Shown: positions 1-6,275, numbered from the stretch's first letter. The stretch is 6,832 bases of DNA from Thermoprotei archaeon (GCA_027038805.1 JALWGO010000293.1:1-6832), one strand, 5' to 3'. A program made the numbers and translations. Notes: generated by a model not told the origin, from the letters alone.

Positions 1-21
1 TTCCCCCTACATAAACCAGGT

Positions 22-28
22 GGAGGTG
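22..28 (+). promoter_or_regulatory. Shine-Dalgarno site of the Ig-like surface protein
   Basis: GGAGGTG lies 7 nt before the ATG at 36. That spacing favours ATG 36 over the in-frame ATG at 48, which would be 19 nt away. Too little sequence precedes it to place a promoter. Confidence 0.7.
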
Positions 29-35
29 TACGTGT

Positions 36-2450
36 ATGAGAGGATACATGTATAGGAATAGAATAAGAAAAACCACGTACATACTAGCCATAATATTATT
101 GATAGTAGTCTCCATCTCAACAAGTATAAGGGGATACGCGCAACCCTATAGTCCGCCTAGCACCAAATGGCATACCATAACATGGGTTAGCGGAAACAAT
201 ACCTGGATCATAGATGTTGTAGCATATTCTAACATGCCTTGGAGCATTGGTAGTGTAGCAGAACTCCACGTTAAATTAGAGTTAAAGTACTCGTCCACTA
301 AAGAACCATTACACATCATAGTCAAAGTCTATAGGGGTGAAGAAGAACTCGGATCCCAGTATATTGGATCGCTGTCAGTAGAGAATAATCGAGTTGAGAA
401 AACCTTCTACATATACCTACCATACATGGAATACGCTAATATTAGTGCAGGCGAACTAGTACCAGATAGTATTAGAATAGAAGTAGAAGGCTATACTGGA
501 AACCACACGTTCACAGACTCCTTCGACTACCCCATAACACTCTACTTAAGCCCATCGATAATTAGAGCCGAGTTATACATAAACTCCCACCCATACTACT
601 ACGCTCTCGAAGAATCACTTGAGAAAACAAACATTAGTGTTAAACTCTACAATATGGGTCCAAGCAATGCTTCAAGCATAAAAATAGAACTATACATAGA
701 CAACGAACTACAAGGCCAGCAATGGCTTGAAAAACTAGGAGTAGGAGAGGAGAAGACCGTCTCCTTCACACTATTCACCTACATCAAGTCCGGAATACAC
801 GTTGTAAGAGCAATAATATCCTACAGACTCCCCGATGGAACCCAGCTCGTCTCATCAGCGCAGGGATTGATAGAAGCCTATCCCCCAACAAACATAGTGT
901 TCGAAGCAGACAAGACCATAGTCTTAGAGGGCTCAACCATAAGATTCTATGGAAGAGTTACTCCAGCAAACAATACTAGAATAGTATTCCTAGAAATGCT
1001 CGTAGGAGATACATGGCAAGTAGTAAATACCACGACAACTGATAGCCAAGGATTCTTTAACTTCACTTGGAGAGCACCAAGCATACCCATCTACGAGGAC
1101 TTTAAGCAATACTTGTTTAGAGTCAGAGTTCCAGTTTCATCAATAAACGAGAACATTAGTATTACGAGCAATAATATAATGATTACAGTCTACTCGGAGA
1201 AGAGAGTAGTAGACCTAATAGCAGATATATCATTATCATTGAAGCCTACCAGAGTATTCATGCACCAAGCAGTTAATGTAAACGTGTCGTTGAAGCCCGC
1301 TCTACCTGTCTGTATTCCAGTAAAAATACTATACTATGATGAAGACGTTATGCAATGGGTTCTCCTAGACAAACTAGAAGCATGTAACGGAATCGGGAAC
1401 AAGACCATACAAGTAAACCTTGATCCAGGCAAGTATATGGTTAAGGCTAGGGTATCCTCAAGCTATAGGAATATTGACAGTGGGGCTAGAATCCTAGAAG
1501 TACTACCAGTGCCATCAATAATAATTGAAGTACCCGACAACATTATAGCTGGTAGGGCTTTCAACATAACAGTCTCCTTAAAACCAAGTATTAAAGAAAC
1601 CTTGATCGGAGAAATAATGGTATACTCGAATAACACAACAGTTTATACTAGTAAGATAGAACTAGTAAATGATACAACGACGATAAGCGTAGAGGGTCTT
1701 AAGGAGGGACTCTACACTATAACTGCTACCGTATACTTGGATGGCCGGGAAATAAACGGCTCAAAGACCATAAGGGTTGTAGTACCTTCTCTAACAATAC
1801 AGCCCAAAGAACAAACAGTTGAAGCTGGCTCCCAGGCAGAATATATTATAACAGTGTCCCCGCCTATAAAAGAGAAACTATCGGCTAGTATATTAAAGGA
1901 TAGCAAGGCGATAAGTAAGACGATAGTAGCCGTAAATGAGAGCGGTACAGGTGTGCTTAGATTAAAGGCACCACAGAAGCCCGGAAAATACACGGTACTA
2001 GTTACGTCAAGAGGGCTCAGCATGAATGCTACAGCAATATTAAATGTCATAGAGGTTGTGAGAGGGTTAAAACTAGTATTATTGAACAAGACCGTGGAGC
2101 CCGGGGGAAAGGTCTATGCCCAGGTAAACGTTACACCCCTACCATCACAAGCCCTCCAAGTACACATACTATTGAATATTAGTGGGAAATGGACGCCCGT
2201 GGCCTTCGGAGTAATAGATACAAGTGGTTCAACGACTATCACCTTCACGGCACCCGAGGAGAAAGGAGAATACCAGGTCAAGGCAGAGCTACCTGGAACA
2301 AATATTGAAAGCAATGTTGAGACACTAATAGTAGGAGAAACCCCAACAACCCATACACTCCTGCCGAGAGAAGCAATGTATGGAGCAGTAGCAGCTGCAG
2401 TCATAATTGGGGCTTCACTATACATGGCTGGTAGGAGGAGAAGGATGTAG
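36..2450 (+). CDS. Secreted/surface protein of tandem Ig-like (CARDB-type) domains with C-terminal membrane anchor
   Basis: Residues 1-13 are basic (several Arg and Lys) and are followed by a hydrophobic helix at about 14-30, a signal peptide or anchor with a possible cleavage after Ala35 (RGYA-Q). The rest is beta-rich and extracellular in character, with about 20 N-glycosylation sequons (N-X-S/T). Residues about 172-283 resemble a CARDB domain, and 285-386 another Ig-like sandwich. Four tandem domains of about 93 residues follow (roughly 396-490, 493-583, 585-674, 677-767). Their period shows in a recurring G-x-Y strand motif at Gly465, 558, 650 and 744, and in turn glycines at 505, 598 and 690. 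A hydrophobic helix at about 779-799 and an RRRRM tail form a C-terminal anchor with a cytoplasmic end. There are only two cysteines (426, 450). No catalytic motif is seen, so a structural, adhesive or ligand-sensing role is likely. It appears cotranscribed with the wHTH gene that starts 2 bp after its stop. The architecture is well supported; the specific function is unknown. Confidence 0.85.
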   Translation: MRGYMYRNRIRKTTYILAIILLIVVSISTSIRGYAQPYSPPSTKWHTITWVSGNNTWIIDVVAYSNMPWSIGSVAELHVKLELKYSSTKEPLHIIVKVYRGEEELGSQYIGSLSVENNRVEKTFYIYLPYMEYANISAGELVPDSIRIEVEGYTGNHTFTDSFDYPITLYLSPSIIRAELYINSHPYYYALEESLEKTNISVKLYNMGPSNASSIKIELYIDNELQGQQWLEKLGVGEEKTVSFTLFTYIKSGIHVVRAIISYRLPDGTQLVSSAQGLIEAYPPTNIVFEADKTIVLEGSTIRFYGRVTPANNTRIVFLEMLVGDTWQVVNTTTTDSQGFFNFTWRAPSIPIYEDFKQYLFRVRVPVSSINENISITSNNIMITVYSEKRVVDLIADISLSLKPTRVFMHQAVNVNVSLKPALPVCIPVKILYYDEDVMQWVLLDKLEACNGIGNKTIQVNLDPGKYMVKARVSSSYRNIDSGARILEVLPVPSIIIEVPDNIIAGRAFNITVSLKPSIKETLIGEIMVYSNNTTVYTSKIELVNDTTTISVEGLKEGLYTITATVYLDGREINGSKTIRVVVPSLTIQPKEQTVEAGSQAEYIITVSPPIKEKLSASILKDSKAISKTIVAVNESGTGVLRLKAPQKPGKYTVLVTSRGLSMNATAILNVIEVVRGLKLVLLNKTVEPGGKVYAQVNVTPLPSQALQVHILLNISGKWTPVAFGVIDTSGSTTITFTAPEEKGEYQVKAELPGTNIESNVETLIVGETPTTHTLLPREAMYGAVAAAVIIGASLYMAGRRRRM
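2434..2440 (+). promoter_or_regulatory. Shine-Dalgarno site inside the upstream gene's Arg tail
   Basis: GGAGGAG overlaps the AGG-AGG-AGA codons for the cytoplasmic Arg tail of the surface protein and lies 12 nt before the next ATG. A weaker GAAGG is closer. This supports translation of the second gene from the same mRNA. Confidence 0.5.
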
Positions 2451-2452
2451 AA

Positions 2453-2929
2453 ATGCCTTCGCCAATAGACGAGCTGGTTAAATCCTTTGCACCATTAATA
2501 CATAACATAGTCTTATTGCTGATAGCTGTAACCATAATTGTAGTAGTATCAATAGTAGCACTAGCCTACACGACTACAACCAGAACCGGAGTAGAAGCAT
2601 ACCATGAGAGAATATTTGAAACAATGGTCTCTGAGGAAGAAGCTCCGAGAACACGTAGAAAACGAGGCGGTATAGGCGGGTTAGGAGAAAAAGATGTCTC
2701 ATTACTAAAGATGCTCGAGTCACGTGAAAGCCTCCCAGTAGATACCCTTAAGGAGGAGGCCGAAGAATCCCCCCGTGTTCTCTCTGAGAGGCTTTCAAAA
2801 CTCCGTGATGAGGGATTAGTAGAGGTTTCTGGAGGCATTGTTACTCTTACGAGGCGTGGTAAACGTTTAGTCGAGCTCATGAGGGAGAAATACTGGTATA
2901 GAGAGTTGGAAAAGAAGCGTAAACGTTAA
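2453..2929 (+). CDS. Membrane-anchored winged-helix DNA-binding protein
   Basis: The protein has 158 residues. Residues 1-16 are a short N-terminus, 17-40 one strongly hydrophobic helix, 41-78 a charged linker ending in a basic/glycine stretch (RTRRKRGG, then GIGGLGEK), and about 80-148 a winged-helix domain. The order of elements there fits an ArsR/MarR-like fold: a first helix (VSLLKMLES), a recognition region (TLKEEAEESPRVLSERLSKL), then the wing (GLVEVSGGIVTLTRRGKRLVEL). The C-terminus is basic. The charge pattern predicts the DNA-binding domain in the cytoplasm, tethered to the membrane. No other start is plausible: the next Met is at 58, beyond the helix. It follows the surface protein gene by 2 bp and probably belongs to the same operon. 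Membrane proteins that join an outer beta-sandwich to a cytoplasmic wHTH are known in archaea; here the two parts sit on separate polypeptides. The target DNA is unknown. The wHTH could instead mediate protein contacts. Confidence 0.8.
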   Translation: MPSPIDELVKSFAPLIHNIVLLLIAVTIIVVVSIVALAYTTTTRTGVEAYHERIFETMVSEEEAPRTRRKRGGIGGLGEKDVSLLKMLESRESLPVDTLKEEAEESPRVLSERLSKLRDEGLVEVSGGIVTLTRRGKRLVELMREKYWYRELEKKRKR

Positions 2930-2947
2930 ACTCTACTATATTATAAG

Positions 2948-3742
2948 CTATGCTGCCTTATAGGGTGTTATATGGTATTCGCAGAACTCGTGTCCCAGTG
3001 CCTCACACGCGGGTTCTCTAGCAACCATCTGCTTGTTGAATATGCCCGAGACATAGCCTGCTAGTAATCCCATCATGAAGTAGCAGTTAGTCTTAATGTT
3101 TAGATTCCTATGTGCTCTTGCTTCAATGTTCTCCTTCACTCTTATAACTACTTCTAAGGGCTCGTCCTGGAATTTTACTACCTCGTAGTCACGGATCCAT
3201 CCGAGTACTTTGAGTGCTTCCCCGGCAAGCTGTATTAGCTTTAATGGGTCACTGGTCTTAGCCTTATTCATCCACCACTTAGATATCATGTAGCCAGCTA
3301 CATAGGCTGTCTGGTAGAGGAATACTTCACCGCTCTCCTTGAAGTATCTCGCTATGCCTCCAAAGAACGTGGTAAACCATGTTGTACGCCAAACAGCTAC
3401 GCTCTCATTGTGGAAGGCTAGTTTGAAGTCGAATGTGGGGAATCCTAGTTCTCCGAGAACCTTTATCCCATAGTCAACTTTTATTACCTCGGGCATCTTG
3501 GCTAACTTGCTTGCAAGTTCACTTGGCTCTACCTTACTCTTAGTGAAATCGGTTAATAGTACCCAGTCAGCGTGTCCGCCCTCGGCTATAGTGTGTACTC
3601 CATTCAAGATATTCACGTTTGCTTTAGCGAACACGTTGCTTACTTTTGATAATACTCCTGGCTCGTTTCTGAGCCTTATGGCGAAGAACCAGTATTTACC
3701 TTTCATCTCGGCTACAAGTGGGAGCTGTAGGATGTATGTCAA
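2948..3742 (-). CDS. ACT-V4R domain protein, putative amino-acid/small-molecule responsive regulator
   Basis: The protein has 264 residues. Residues about 16-95 form an ACT domain: strand YWFFAIRLRNEPGVLSKV, with the N-E-P-G-V-L turn and helix typical of ACT ligand sites, then NVNILNGVHTI and a second half ending KVDYGIKVL. Residues about 105-260 match a V4R (4-vinyl reductase-like) domain, with its closing signature around Cys220, G-L-L-A-G-Y, Cys246-E-A-L-G-H-E-F-Cys254 and E-Y-H-I. V4R domains are regarded as small-molecule-binding modules and occur in regulators such as XylR/DmpR-type proteins; ACT domains commonly bind amino acids. No DNA-binding domain is evident, so it may act through a partner protein. 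The start is TTG at 3742, supported by AGGGAG 6 nt upstream; the in-frame ATG at 3706 lacks a good site. It is divergent from gdhA and ends 18 bp from the convergent wHTH gene. The fold calls are confident; a role in glutamate metabolism is inferred from position. Confidence 0.85.
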   Translation of the reverse strand: MTYILQLPLVAEMKGKYWFFAIRLRNEPGVLSKVSNVFAKANVNILNGVHTIAEGGHADWVLLTDFTKSKVEPSELASKLAKMPEVIKVDYGIKVLGELGFPTFDFKLAFHNESVAVWRTTWFTTFFGGIARYFKESGEVFLYQTAYVAGYMISKWWMNKAKTSDPLKLIQLAGEALKVLGWIRDYEVVKFQDEPLEVVIRVKENIEARAHRNLNIKTNCYFMMGLLAGYVSGIFNKQMVAREPACEALGHEFCEYHITPYKAA

Positions 3743-3748
3743 TTCTAC

Positions 3749-3754
3749 TCCCTA
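3749..3754 (-). promoter_or_regulatory. Shine-Dalgarno site deciding the TTG start of the ACT-V4R gene
   Basis: On the minus strand AGGGAG ends 6 nt before TTG 3742. The alternative ATG at 3706 is preceded only by a weak CCGAG, so the TTG is preferred. Confidence 0.6.
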
Positions 3755-3780
3755 TGCTAGGAAAACTATAGCGCCTAGGG

Positions 3781-3792
3781 ATAATAAATATT
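3781..3792 (-). promoter_or_regulatory. TATA-like promoter element of the ACT-V4R gene
   Basis: The minus strand reads AATATTTATTAT. With the usual archaeal spacing of about 26 bp, transcription would start near 3760, giving a leader of roughly 18 nt that contains the Shine-Dalgarno site. This is a placement by eye without start-site data. Confidence 0.5.
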
Positions 3793-3878
3793 GGTGTAAT
3801 AGGGTTCCCTTACGATGAAAGGTGTTCTCAATAACGGTCTTACCGGGTATATCCATCGATTATACTGTGTTAATACTT

Positions 3879-3888
3879 GTTTTAAAAC
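3879..3888. repeat. 10-bp perfect palindrome GTTTTAAAAC
   Basis: This is a perfect palindrome in the divergent intergenic region. Its TTTTAAAA core could be a TATA-like box or part of an operator. AT-rich palindromes of this size can arise by chance, so the role is uncertain. Confidence 0.3.
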
Positions 3889-3910
3889 CTATGGCGAATA
3901 ATTTTACTTT

Positions 3911-3943
3911 TTGTTACATAACAAGGTTATTAACGCGGTTAAT
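3911..3943. promoter_or_regulatory. Tandem GTTA/TAAC dyad array, candidate operator between the ACT-V4R gene and gdhA
   Basis: GTTA begins at 3913, 3926 and 3938, and its complement TAAC at 3919 and 3931, so half-sites recur every 12-13 bp, close to one helical turn. They form perfect dyads: TTGTTA-CA-TAACAA (3911-3924), GTTA-T-TAAC (3926-3934) and ATTAAC-GCG-GTTAAT (3929-3943). The array ends about 46 bp before the gdhA TATA-like box. Such spacing fits a dimeric regulator binding cooperatively on one DNA face, for example an Lrp/AsnC-type protein, but the regulator is not identified. A further ATTAAC followed by TGCGG lies at 4018-4028, near the predicted gdhA transcription start. Confidence 0.5.
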
Positions 3944-3955
3944 CCGTGGTCTTAC

Positions 3956-3983
3956 TTTTCTAAGGGAGATTACTCTTAGAAAA
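3956..3983. promoter_or_regulatory. Inverted repeat with 9-bp arms just upstream of the gdhA TATA box
   Basis: TTTTCTAAG (3956-3964) and CTTAGAAAA (3975-3983) are exact reverse complements around a 10-nt spacer. The right arm ends 5 bp before the TATA-like sequence, where the BRE and TFB contacts would lie. A protein bound here could block or recruit TFB/TBP. It lies between divergent genes, so it is unlikely to be a terminator. Confidence 0.5.
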
Positions 3984-3988
3984 CGGAC

Positions 3989-3999
3989 AAAATATTTTT
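3989..3999 (+). promoter_or_regulatory. gdhA: TATA-like promoter element of gdhA
   Basis: AAAATATTTTT is preceded by purine-rich GAAAACGGAC, a plausible BRE region. The usual spacing puts the transcription start near 4020, leaving a leader of about 20 nt with GGAGGT at 4027-4032. Confidence 0.55.
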
Positions 4000-4026
4000 C
4001 TACTAGCATGCTAAAAGATTAACTGC

Positions 4027-4032
4027 GGAGGT
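4027..4032 (+). promoter_or_regulatory. gdhA: Shine-Dalgarno site deciding the TTG start of gdhA
   Basis: GGAGGT lies 8 nt before TTG 4041. No ATG or GTG in frame nearby gives a protein of family length with comparable support. Confidence 0.7.
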
Positions 4033-4040
4033 AAGAAGCC

Positions 4041-5309
4041 TTGACCTCAGGAGCACCATATGAAAACGAACCAGTTTACCAGAACGCTGTAAAACAACTA
4101 AAAGAAGCTGCAGCCCTCCTCGGCTTACCCGACGATGTAGTTGAGGTTTTAAGACACCCGGAGAGATTACTCCAAGTAAAAATCCCCGTAAAACTAGATA
4201 ATGGTAAAATAGCTGTATTCATTGGCTGGAGAAGCCAGCACAATAGTGCTCTCGGACCATACAAGGGTGGCGTGAGATACCACCCCAATGTCAGTGTTGG
4301 CGAGGTAGTAACCCTATCCATGTGGATGACCTGGAAGAATGCTCTCGCTGGAATACCCTATGGTGGAGGTAAAGGTGGAATAAAAGTAGACCCCAAGAAA
4401 CTAAGCCCACGCGAACTAGAAGAATTATCCAGGAAATACTTTGCAGCAATAGCTGACATCGTTGGAGAAGACATAGACATACCAGCACCAGACGTATACA
4501 CGAACCCACAGATAATGGCATGGTTCTTCGACGAGTACAGTAAGATAAAGAGGTATCCAGCATGGGGTGTAGTAACAGCAAAACCACCCATAATAGGAGG
4601 ACTCAAGCCAAGAGAAGTATCAACAGGTTATGGTACAGCACTAGTAGCTAGAGAAGCAGCAAAACTAGCTCTCGGAGGATTTGAGGGCAAAACCGTAGCT
4701 ATCCAAGGCTTCGGTAACTGTGGTAGATATGCAGCTCTCTATAGCGTGAAGTGGGGTGCCAAGGTAGTAGCTGTAAGCGATAGTAAGGGAGGAATATATG
4801 ACCCCAACGGCCTAGACGTAGAGAAGTTGTTCGAAGTAAAAGACAAGACTGGTAGCGTAATCAATTATCCAGGAGCCAAGAGGATAACCAATGAGGAGCT
4901 CCTCGAACTAGACGTAGACATACTCATGCCGGCAGCACTAGAGAACGTTATAACAGAGAAGAATGCTCCAAACATTAAGGCAAAGATAATATCAGAGTGT
5001 GCGAACGGTCCAACAACACCCGAAGCAGACCACATACTACACCAGAAAGGCGTAATCGTAATACCAGACATTCTAGCCAATGCTGGAGGAGTAATGATGA
5101 GCTGGATAGAGTGGAGCCACAACAGGATGGGATGCTGGCTAACAGACGAAGAAGCACTAGACAGACTAGACAAGAAGATGACCCACAACTTCCACGAAGT
5201 ATACAATGAGTGGCAGAAGAAGTACAGTGATCATCCAATGAGAGCAGCAGCCTACGCTATCGCGGTAGATAGAGTAGTAAGAGCAATGAAGCTTAGAGGA
5301 TGGATCTAA
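4041..5309 (+). CDS. gdhA: Glutamate dehydrogenase
   Basis: This cytoplasmic enzyme interconverts glutamate with 2-oxoglutarate and ammonium, using NAD(P). The 422 residues match the usual 415-425 of the hyperthermophilic hexameric family. The substrate domain (about 1-185) carries GPYKGGVR with Lys75, MTWKN with Lys99, the catalytic PYGGGKGG with Lys111, and DIPAPDVYTN with the catalytic Asp151. The Rossmann domain (about 190-345) begins its fold at GKTVAIQGFGNCG, with the nucleotide loop G-x-G-N-x-G at 223-228 and Asp247 in VSDSKGG after the second strand. NAGGV (347-351) and Ser354 complete the glutamate pocket, followed by the C-terminal helices. All key residues by alignment to the Clostridium symbiosum enzyme are present, so it should be active. 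Cofactor preference cannot be settled by eye. The start is TTG with a strong Shine-Dalgarno site. It appears monocistronic, with its own promoter, a divergent ACT-V4R neighbour and a T-rich stretch downstream. Confidence 0.97.
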   Translation: MTSGAPYENEPVYQNAVKQLKEAAALLGLPDDVVEVLRHPERLLQVKIPVKLDNGKIAVFIGWRSQHNSALGPYKGGVRYHPNVSVGEVVTLSMWMTWKNALAGIPYGGGKGGIKVDPKKLSPRELEELSRKYFAAIADIVGEDIDIPAPDVYTNPQIMAWFFDEYSKIKRYPAWGVVTAKPPIIGGLKPREVSTGYGTALVAREAAKLALGGFEGKTVAIQGFGNCGRYAALYSVKWGAKVVAVSDSKGGIYDPNGLDVEKLFEVKDKTGSVINYPGAKRITNEELLELDVDILMPAALENVITEKNAPNIKAKIISECANGPTTPEADHILHQKGVIVIPDILANAGGVMMSWIEWSHNRMGCWLTDEEALDRLDKKMTHNFHEVYNEWQKKYSDHPMRAAAYAIAVDRVVRAMKLRGWI

Positions 5310-5330
5310 AGCAGGTTAAGTGAACTACAG

Positions 5331-5342
5331 TATTTATCCGTG
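5331..5342 (+). repeat. 12-bp direct repeat, copy 1 (TATTTATCCGTG)
   Basis: This exact 12-mer recurs at 5452-5463 within the same intergenic region, 121 bp apart. Flanks are not conserved. It could be a transcription-related motif or chance. Confidence 0.5.
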
Positions 5343-5361
5343 TCTCATCTCTACTCTTTTT
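5342..5361 (+). terminator. Pyrimidine/T-rich probable terminator of gdhA
   Basis: A pyrimidine-rich run ending in TTTTT (5357-5361) begins 33 bp after the gdhA stop. Crenarchaeal termination typically occurs at T-rich tracts without a required hairpin. The same TTTTTATA could instead be read as a TATA box, so the call is moderate. Confidence 0.4.
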
Positions 5362-5427
5362 ATAATCCCTTAGAAAGCTTCTTTGACGAGGACTTTCTCC
5401 TAAATAAACTATTTCATCTATAAACTA

Positions 5428-5440
5428 TACATTTAATGTA
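5428..5440. repeat. 13-bp palindrome TACATT-T-AATGTA
   Basis: Perfect 6-bp arms surround a single central T in the region between gdhA and the membrane protein gene. It is a possible operator for the downstream gene, but is AT-rich and short. Confidence 0.3.
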
Positions 5441-5451
5441 ACATACTTTAT

Positions 5452-5463
5452 TATTTATCCGTG
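5452..5463 (+). repeat. 12-bp direct repeat, copy 2 (TATTTATCCGTG)
   Basis: This is the second exact copy of the motif at 5331-5342. It overlaps an AT-rich stretch that could serve as a promoter element for the following gene. Confidence 0.5.
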
Positions 5464-5491
5464 CTATGATAGTAGAACGTAGAAATCAGCG

Positions 5492-5499
5492 TTAAATAC
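5492..5499 (+). promoter_or_regulatory. Possible TATA-like element of the five-helix membrane protein gene
   Basis: TTAAATAC, preceded by purine-rich GAAATCAGC, would give a start near 5522 and a leader of about 27 nt. An alternative at about 5444-5457 would give a leader of about 70 nt. Confidence 0.3.
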
Positions 5500-5548
5500 A
5501 CTTGTAGTGTAGAGAATGCTTTCCTAGCTGAGCCGAGGAGGAGTGGTA

Positions 5549-6259
5549 GTGTACTGGAGTACTAAGAGGTACATTGCGTTCACTATAGCCTCCCTCATAA
5601 TACTCTCATTATCTATAGTATTGGTATCTCTTTATCCCATCATTGAAATAGATTACTCGTGTTTAATCCATTATTTATTTACTACCCTTGTATCACTTGT
5701 AGCTATAGATACAATATCACTGGTATTTCTCGCTACATGGGTTATAGGGTTCGTTGAAGGCTTAGACTCATATATAAAGAGATGCATGGACGTAGAGGAA
5801 TGCGGTATTGTTTTAAGAGCTAGTAGGGCTAAGATTATCGGCTTAGTAGATTATCCTATATGGTATGTTATACTATATGTTGTGAGCGTGACTTTCATTA
5901 CTTCAGCAGCCTATATAGTTGTTGTACTCGTAAAATATGGCTATAGTCAAAGAATGTTGCTCCCATATAGTGAGGGTGTATTAGCTAGTAGCCTATTATA
6001 TATTCTAGGATATGTTCTCGGAGCCCTAGCTTCGATAATAATATTGTTCTCTCTAGTAAAACTTGGAGACTACACTGGCACTTATTTAATGTACTATGTT
6101 GGCCTAGTATCATCTACGAAATACTTAGTTGACCTTGCAACCCTGATATTTAATATAACGTTACCTATGGCTATTCTAGGCTTGGTGCTAACAATACTAT
6201 CCATAAGGTATACCGTTAAAATGGATAGAGAAATAGCTTCGAAGACCGGGGTTCTCTAA
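5549..6259 (+). CDS. Five-helix integral membrane protein of unknown function
   Basis: I do not recognise this family with confidence. With the GTG at 5549 as start the protein has 236 residues. That start sits 7 nt after GAGGAGG (5535-5541), whereas the GTG at 5543, two codons upstream, would overlap the ribosome binding site. Hydrophobic helices lie at about 9-29, 41-68, 103-128, 146-170 and 193-219. The loop between helices 2 and 3 (about 69-100) is the main hydrophilic part and holds two cysteines (79 and 85) in a charged segment. The C-terminal tail is short and mixed-charge. No transporter, peptidase or channel signature was seen. Small multi-helix proteins of this kind, such as the DUF973 group, are common in Crenarchaeota; membership is only a guess. 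It follows gdhA after a 239-bp gap and ends 16 bp from a convergent surface-protein gene, so it is probably transcribed alone. Confidence 0.75.
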   Translation: MYWSTKRYIAFTIASLIILSLSIVLVSLYPIIEIDYSCLIHYLFTTLVSLVAIDTISLVFLATWVIGFVEGLDSYIKRCMDVEECGIVLRASRAKIIGLVDYPIWYVILYVVSVTFITSAAYIVVVLVKYGYSQRMLLPYSEGVLASSLLYILGYVLGALASIIILFSLVKLGDYTGTYLMYYVGLVSSTKYLVDLATLIFNITLPMAILGLVLTILSIRYTVKMDREIASKTGVL

Positions 6260-6275
6260 ATGTAATCTAAGTGAA

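Noticed and set aside
2805..2811. GTGATGA resembling a C box of a C/D guide RNA
   Set aside because: No CTGA D box follows at a suitable distance and it lies in the conserved coding region of the wHTH domain.
2930..2947. Possible bidirectional terminator between the convergent wHTH and ACT-V4R genes
   Set aside because: The 18-bp gap is AT-rich but has neither a clear T-run nor a stable dyad on either strand.
3811..3821. Weak C-box-like CGATGAA in the divergent intergenic region
   Set aside because: It matches the C box poorly and no D box or terminal stem accompanies it.
3835..3845. CGGT-CTT-ACCG short inverted repeat
   Set aside because: Four-bp arms are too short to call as a site on their own, though they add to the dyad-rich look of the region.
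3822..4022. 66-codon open frame on the + strand between the ACT-V4R gene and gdhA
   Set aside because: It starts at GTG with no good ribosome binding site, has an unconvincing composition, and overlaps the dyad array and the gdhA promoter.
4291..4606. Two overlapping minus-strand open frames inside gdhA
   Set aside because: They lie wholly within a strongly conserved enzyme gene and show no protein-like features of their own.
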